Source: Betaproteobacteria bacterium (GTDB lineage: Bacteria > Pseudomonadota > Gammaproteobacteria > Burkholderiales > Burkholderiaceae_C). From it: 9,480 bases of DNA. A program made the translations under genes and the position numbers. Shown piece by piece: positions 6,083 to 9,480 of the stretch. The stretch's first letter is position 1; the number at the start of each line of letters is the position of its first letter. The stretch covers positions 1 through 9,480 of the forward strand of contig RFTR01000063.1 of assembly GCA_009923345.1 (NCBI GenBank), in the 5' to 3' direction. A model generated the notes under the pieces. It ran no database searches and was not told where the DNA came from. It was given only the letters and a program-made list of their open reading frames with translations.

Positions 6083-7766
6083 GGCTAAAACGCCCTGGTG
6101 GCAAAGCCTTGAGCGTCAGTTCCTCACGTATCTGTCACGTTGGTCAGATAAGTGGGTACACATAGGCCTCGTGCTGGTTTTTTCCGCCTGGATTGTGATT
6201 GACGTTGTATTGGTAGGTGTTAGCGGTGGATTGGCGCAAACCACCTACGACAACATGGTGCGTGGCCGAGTTATCACGGCCCCTGCCGATCCCCGCATAG
6301 TGATTATTGATATCGATGAATCTGCATTGGCCCGCATGGCCACAGAATTTGGCCGCTGGCCTTGGCCGCGCGACACCTTGGCGTCGGTGTTGGACTTTGT
6401 TGAAGACCAAAAACCAGCTGCAGTAGTGTGGGACATTATTTTTTCGGACGTCGACCGTTTGAACCCGGGCGGTGACGCCGCTTTTGATGCCGCAGCCAAG
6501 CGCAGTGCCCACAGCCATTTTGGTCTAGTGCGTTTACCCAAAACGAATGATGACAAAAGCGAGTTAACGCAAATAAACTTGCCAAGTTTGTGGGTGCAAA
6601 CAGCGCCACCAGAATCTAAAGAACTCTCGACGGTTGCGCTCATACCACCCGTCTTACCTGGCGTTGCAGTCAAACCGCTGGGTTACAACAATGGCTATGT
6701 CGATCGCGACGGCATATTACGACGCTACCGCTACTTTGAACGTTTGGATGACGGCGGGATGATTCAGTCTTTGCCGATGAGCGTGGTGCAACAAGTCGAT
6801 CCAAAAGCCCATGCGTTTTGGTTAGAACGTTTTCTCAATAAGCCCCAAACCATTGCCTCGGACAATGCCACGCAAGACGATGTGCTGATTAACTGGCGCA
6901 AAAAAGCCAATATTTACCCGCGTGTTAATTTTGCTGATGTGTTTGCCTTGGCTGATGGCGGCAAACCCAAAGAAGAGGTGCCTTCATTCGCTGGCAAGAT
7001 TGTGGTGATTGGATCTACAGCACCGAGTCTGCACGACATACACCCTACACCACTGTCTTCTACGCAGGCGGGCGTGGAGTCATTGGCAACAGGAATTGAC
7101 AATGCTTTGAACCAACGCGTCATGCGTGAAATGCCCAAATGGCTTGGGGCTTTGATTGCGATAGTAATGTGCGTTGGCTTGGCATTTTGGAGCTACCGCA
7201 AAAACGTGTCTTCCTTGGCTGCTGGTATGTTGGGCATGCCTTCTGTCATGCTGGGCGTTAGTTTCCTAAGCCTCAACACGGACTATGTGTTTCTGGACTT
7301 GAATTTGTCTGCTGGTCTAGGTTTGTTATTTGTTGCCTTGCTCAAGGTGTGGTCTCTCATTCAAAAACGCCATTGGTTTGGAGATGTTGCACCCAATTGT
7401 CAGAAAGCGAGTGTGTGGGCCTGGCGGGCAAACGACCCTTGGACAGACCAACAGCTTCAAGATATTGTTCGCGCGCTTCGCGAGCATGCGTTTAATTGCC
7501 GAATGTTGTTGTTAGACATTACGCCAGCACAAAGTAAATTAATGCGATGGAAACCGTTTGCCAATTATTTAGCTTTGATCGGTCCTAAACTGGAGTTGGA
7601 CGCCGCGAGACAAGAATTAGAAAAAATCGCTGTTAGCCTTCAAGTAAACACTGGAAATATCATGACAGCAGAAGGGCAATCAGAAAAGCCCTCCCTACAA
7701 ATTTCCCAGCTGGCATTGCAGGCTTGGACGCAAGTATCAGATGGTGCCGCACACCAAAAACTTTAG
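6066..7766 (+). CDS. CHASE2-domain membrane sensor with unrecognised cytoplasmic tail
   Basis: This 566-residue protein has the standard CHASE2 layout: one N-terminal membrane segment (about 31-52), an extracytoplasmic CHASE2 domain (about 57-350), then three membrane segments (about 359-377, 383-403, 407-427). CHASE2 hallmarks are visible: 'IVIIDIDESALARM' at 78-91, 'GRWPWPRD' at 96-103, 'VVWDIIFSDVD' downstream, and 'GKIVVIGST' from 310. CHASE2 senses unknown extracellular signals. Most relatives carry a kinase, cyclase or GGDEF output, but here residues 433-566 match none of these by eye; no HATPase, GGDEF, cyclase or protein kinase motif is present. The tail has a possible alpha/beta core around 'CRMLLLDITPAQ'. 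The TTG at 6066 is the only good start, since no ATG or GTG precedes the first membrane segment and the Shine-Dalgarno match is weak. The caspase gene begins 19 bases downstream. Confidence 0.88.
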   Translation: MLTSTEAKTPWWQSLERQFLTYLSRWSDKWVHIGLVLVFSAWIVIDVVLVGVSGGLAQTTYDNMVRGRVITAPADPRIVIIDIDESALARMATEFGRWPWPRDTLASVLDFVEDQKPAAVVWDIIFSDVDRLNPGGDAAFDAAAKRSAHSHFGLVRLPKTNDDKSELTQINLPSLWVQTAPPESKELSTVALIPPVLPGVAVKPLGYNNGYVDRDGILRRYRYFERLDDGGMIQSLPMSVVQQVDPKAHAFWLERFLNKPQTIASDNATQDDVLINWRKKANIYPRVNFADVFALADGGKPKEEVPSFAGKIVVIGSTAPSLHDIHPTPLSSTQAGVESLATGIDNALNQRVMREMPKWLGALIAIVMCVGLAFWSYRKNVSSLAAGMLGMPSVMLGVSFLSLNTDYVFLDLNLSAGLGLLFVALLKVWSLIQKRHWFGDVAPNCQKASVWAWRANDPWTDQQLQDIVRALREHAFNCRMLLLDITPAQSKLMRWKPFANYLALIGPKLELDAARQELEKIAVSLQVNTGNIMTAEGQSEKPSLQISQLALQAWTQVSDGAAHQKL

Positions 7767-7785
7767 AAAACAGAAAGTAAGCCTT

Positions 7786-9480
7786 ATGCAGTTTTCAGTT
7801 GAGAGTTCAGTCCAGCGTTCGATACGCCACGTCTTGCTAAGCCTTGCGCTTGTAGCGCCAACCGCATTTGCGCAAAATGCCAGCGTGATGCGCCCAACAG
7901 AAATACGTGCAGAAAAGTTGGCATCTTCTGCGGTCCTTGTACAGGTGAATCAAGGCGCGACAGTGCGGGTCACTTCTGTAGAAGGCGGTTGGGTGTTGGT
8001 TGAGGCGAACTCAGACAAGGGGCGGGTGTCGGGCTGGGTGCGCGCTAGTGCGCTCAATATGCAAGCCGGCGCATCGGTGGTTGCGGGTTTGTCTAGCGGA
8101 CGTGAGGCCGCTGGAAATACTGCGGTGACACTGGGTGTTAGAAATGTGCCGCCATTGGTGCCGCGCATCAATCGCCACGCGCTTATTATTGGCGTTGGAA
8201 TATACGAAGACCCGCTCGTCCCCCCGCTTCCTGGTACCAAGTTGGACAAAGTGTCGGCCACCCAAATTGCGCAAGCCATGCAAGTTCCGGACGGCAATAT
8301 TCAATACCTTCACGATAGCCAAGCAACGGTGTCCAATATTCGTACTGCGCTCAATAACTTGACCGACAGAGTGCAAGATGGCGACCGCGTATTTATCCAC
8401 TACTCTGGCCATGGCACACGTTACAAAGACCCGCAAGCCGGTGGTTGCGTGGAGGCACTGCTTCCTTATGACGGTATGAGCAAGGGGATGATCAGCAACA
8501 CCGAGATGGCCAGCTTGTTAGCGCAAATCACGCAAAAAACCGACAAGTTATTTGTCATGTACGACGCTTGCCATTCCGGTGGACTCGTGGCTGCAGCGGC
8601 CACTGCTAGAACGCGGGGCATTGCCAATAGCAACGATGATGGCGCACTGCGACCAAAGTTTGCAGCGCTGTCGGAGGAGTGCAGCAAGCCGGTGAATATC
8701 AAAACCCGGAGCTTGGTCAATGAGCAAGTTAACCGTGGCGCCTTACCCCAAGACATCGTGCATATCTCTGCTGCGCGAGACAACGAAATAAGTTTTGATG
8801 ACGAACAAAAAGGCGGATTGGCAACACAATTTTTCCGCGATTGCATGTTGCGTGAAGCCAAAGACTTAGACGGTTCAGGCGCCATCAGCATTGAAGAGAT
8901 CAAGCAATGCGCGCAAGAAAAAATCAATCGGCGTATGCAAAACGACAACAACTTTAAAGCGCATAACCTGGTCTTATCAGGCAACGGAAACTTTGTTCCC
9001 GCGTGGTTTAGCCAAGGCGTGCCGCAAACCGCAAATGTAATGACTGCTCTGGCCACCCCAGACAAACCGGTTGCGCCAATAGCTGTTACGCCCGCTCCTG
9101 CAACCCCAACGCCACCACCCGCACAGCAAATTGCATTGGCCACGCCTTCGACCACCGCCATGCCAGCAGCTACCCAAAGTCAAACGCTAGCTACGTCTGA
9201 CATAAAACCCTTGAGTGGCGAGGATGCGCTCAAGCAAATGTATGACCAGCGCAATGCCAAACGCAAAGTGCGCGTCACGCTGACCAAAGATCAGCTGGTG
9301 ATAGGCAAAGACGTTTTAGAGTTCTCAGTGCAATCTGATCGCGCAGGTTATGTCTATGCAGCGCTCGCGGGCTCAGACGGTAAAGCTTTGTATATGTTGT
9401 TTCCGAACGATTTAGACCAAAACAACCGCATTGAGGCAGGACAGACCCTCAAGTTGCCGCAAGGTAAATGGCGCATCAAA
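7786..9480 (+). CDS. Secreted SH3-caspase (peptidase C14)-EF-hand-DUF4384 protein, 3' end outside window
   Basis: The frame is open to the window end (565 residues seen), so this is a 5' partial. A signal peptide (1-29, likely cut after 'PTAFA') places it outside the cytoplasm. An SH3-like domain (about 33-92, 'SGWV' at 82-85) is followed by a caspase-fold domain (about 131-405) that opens 'HALIIGVGIYEDP'. The catalytic dyad is intact: His209 in 'YSGHGT' and Cys262 in 'YDACHSGG'. The Asp two residues before the Cys fits metacaspases, which cut after Arg or Lys. An EF-hand loop DLDGSGAISIEE lies at 360-371 between two predicted helices. A Pro/Ala/Thr-rich linker (about 412-480) leads to a DUF4384-like domain (about 490 on, with 'GYVYAAL' and 'LFPNDLDQNNRI'). 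It is probably co-transcribed with the CHASE2 and OmpA genes. The targets are unknown. Confidence 0.9.
   Translation, partial: MQFSVESSVQRSIRHVLLSLALVAPTAFAQNASVMRPTEIRAEKLASSAVLVQVNQGATVRVTSVEGGWVLVEANSDKGRVSGWVRASALNMQAGASVVAGLSSGREAAGNTAVTLGVRNVPPLVPRINRHALIIGVGIYEDPLVPPLPGTKLDKVSATQIAQAMQVPDGNIQYLHDSQATVSNIRTALNNLTDRVQDGDRVFIHYSGHGTRYKDPQAGGCVEALLPYDGMSKGMISNTEMASLLAQITQKTDKLFVMYDACHSGGLVAAAATARTRGIANSNDDGALRPKFAALSEECSKPVNIKTRSLVNEQVNRGALPQDIVHISAARDNEISFDDEQKGGLATQFFRDCMLREAKDLDGSGAISIEEIKQCAQEKINRRMQNDNNFKAHNLVLSGNGNFVPAWFSQGVPQTANVMTALATPDKPVAPIAVTPAPATPTPPPAQQIALATPSTTAMPAATQSQTLATSDIKPLSGEDALKQMYDQRNAKRKVRVTLTKDQLVIGKDVLEFSVQSDRAGYVYAALAGSDGKALYMLFPNDLDQNNRIEAGQTLKLPQGKWRIK

Noticed and set aside
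8466..9161. Long minus-strand open frame (231 residues) opposite the caspase gene
   Set aside because: It is antisense to a clear caspase-EF-hand coding frame. Its product is Ala/Ser/Cys-rich with no recognisable domain and no ribosome binding site.

Overview
The window comes from a betaproteobacterial chromosome, most likely a member of the Burkholderiales such as a Comamonadaceae relative. This rests on the closely matching F1 ATPase genes, the short membrane-anchored cytochrome c5-like protein, the YheT-type hydrolase with its 'WLPGGNLQTI' N-terminus, and base composition near 50% GC by eye. No search could be run, so the genus is not assigned.

Region 1 (1-2648) is the distal end of an F1Fo ATP synthase operon: the 3' part of atpG (gamma), complete atpD (beta) and complete atpC (epsilon). 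It closes with a strong intrinsic terminator. Region 2 (2661-4729) is a compact housekeeping-type unit on the plus strand: an NTF2/SnoaL-like protein, a YheT/EMB8-type alpha/beta hydrolase translationally coupled to it, and a conserved protein of unknown function whose stop codon lies in the loop of a terminator. That terminator can work in both directions and also serves the convergent cytochrome gene on the minus strand (4749-5255). A short divergent promoter region separates the cytochrome from tRNA-Arg(CCG) at 5335-5410.

Region 3 (5528-9480, running off the end) is the most interesting part. It holds three tightly packed plus-strand genes whose recognisable domains all lie outside the cytoplasm. 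The first is a small secreted OmpA-family peptidoglycan-binding protein. The second is a CHASE2 sensor with the usual 1+3 membrane layout but an unrecognised 134-residue cytoplasmic tail. The third is a secreted caspase-like (peptidase C14, metacaspase/orthocaspase type) protein, whose architecture is signal peptide, SH3-like domain, caspase domain with intact His/Cys dyad, a canonical EF-hand calcium-binding loop, a Pro/Ala/Thr-rich linker and a DUF4384-like domain. The first two genes overlap by 17 bases and the third follows after 19 bases, so they are probably one operon. My inference is an envelope sensing and proteolysis module: CHASE2 senses a signal, OmpA tethers to the cell wall, and a possibly calcium-dependent protease acts in the periplasm. 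The families are known, but the function of this combination is not something the sequence can settle.
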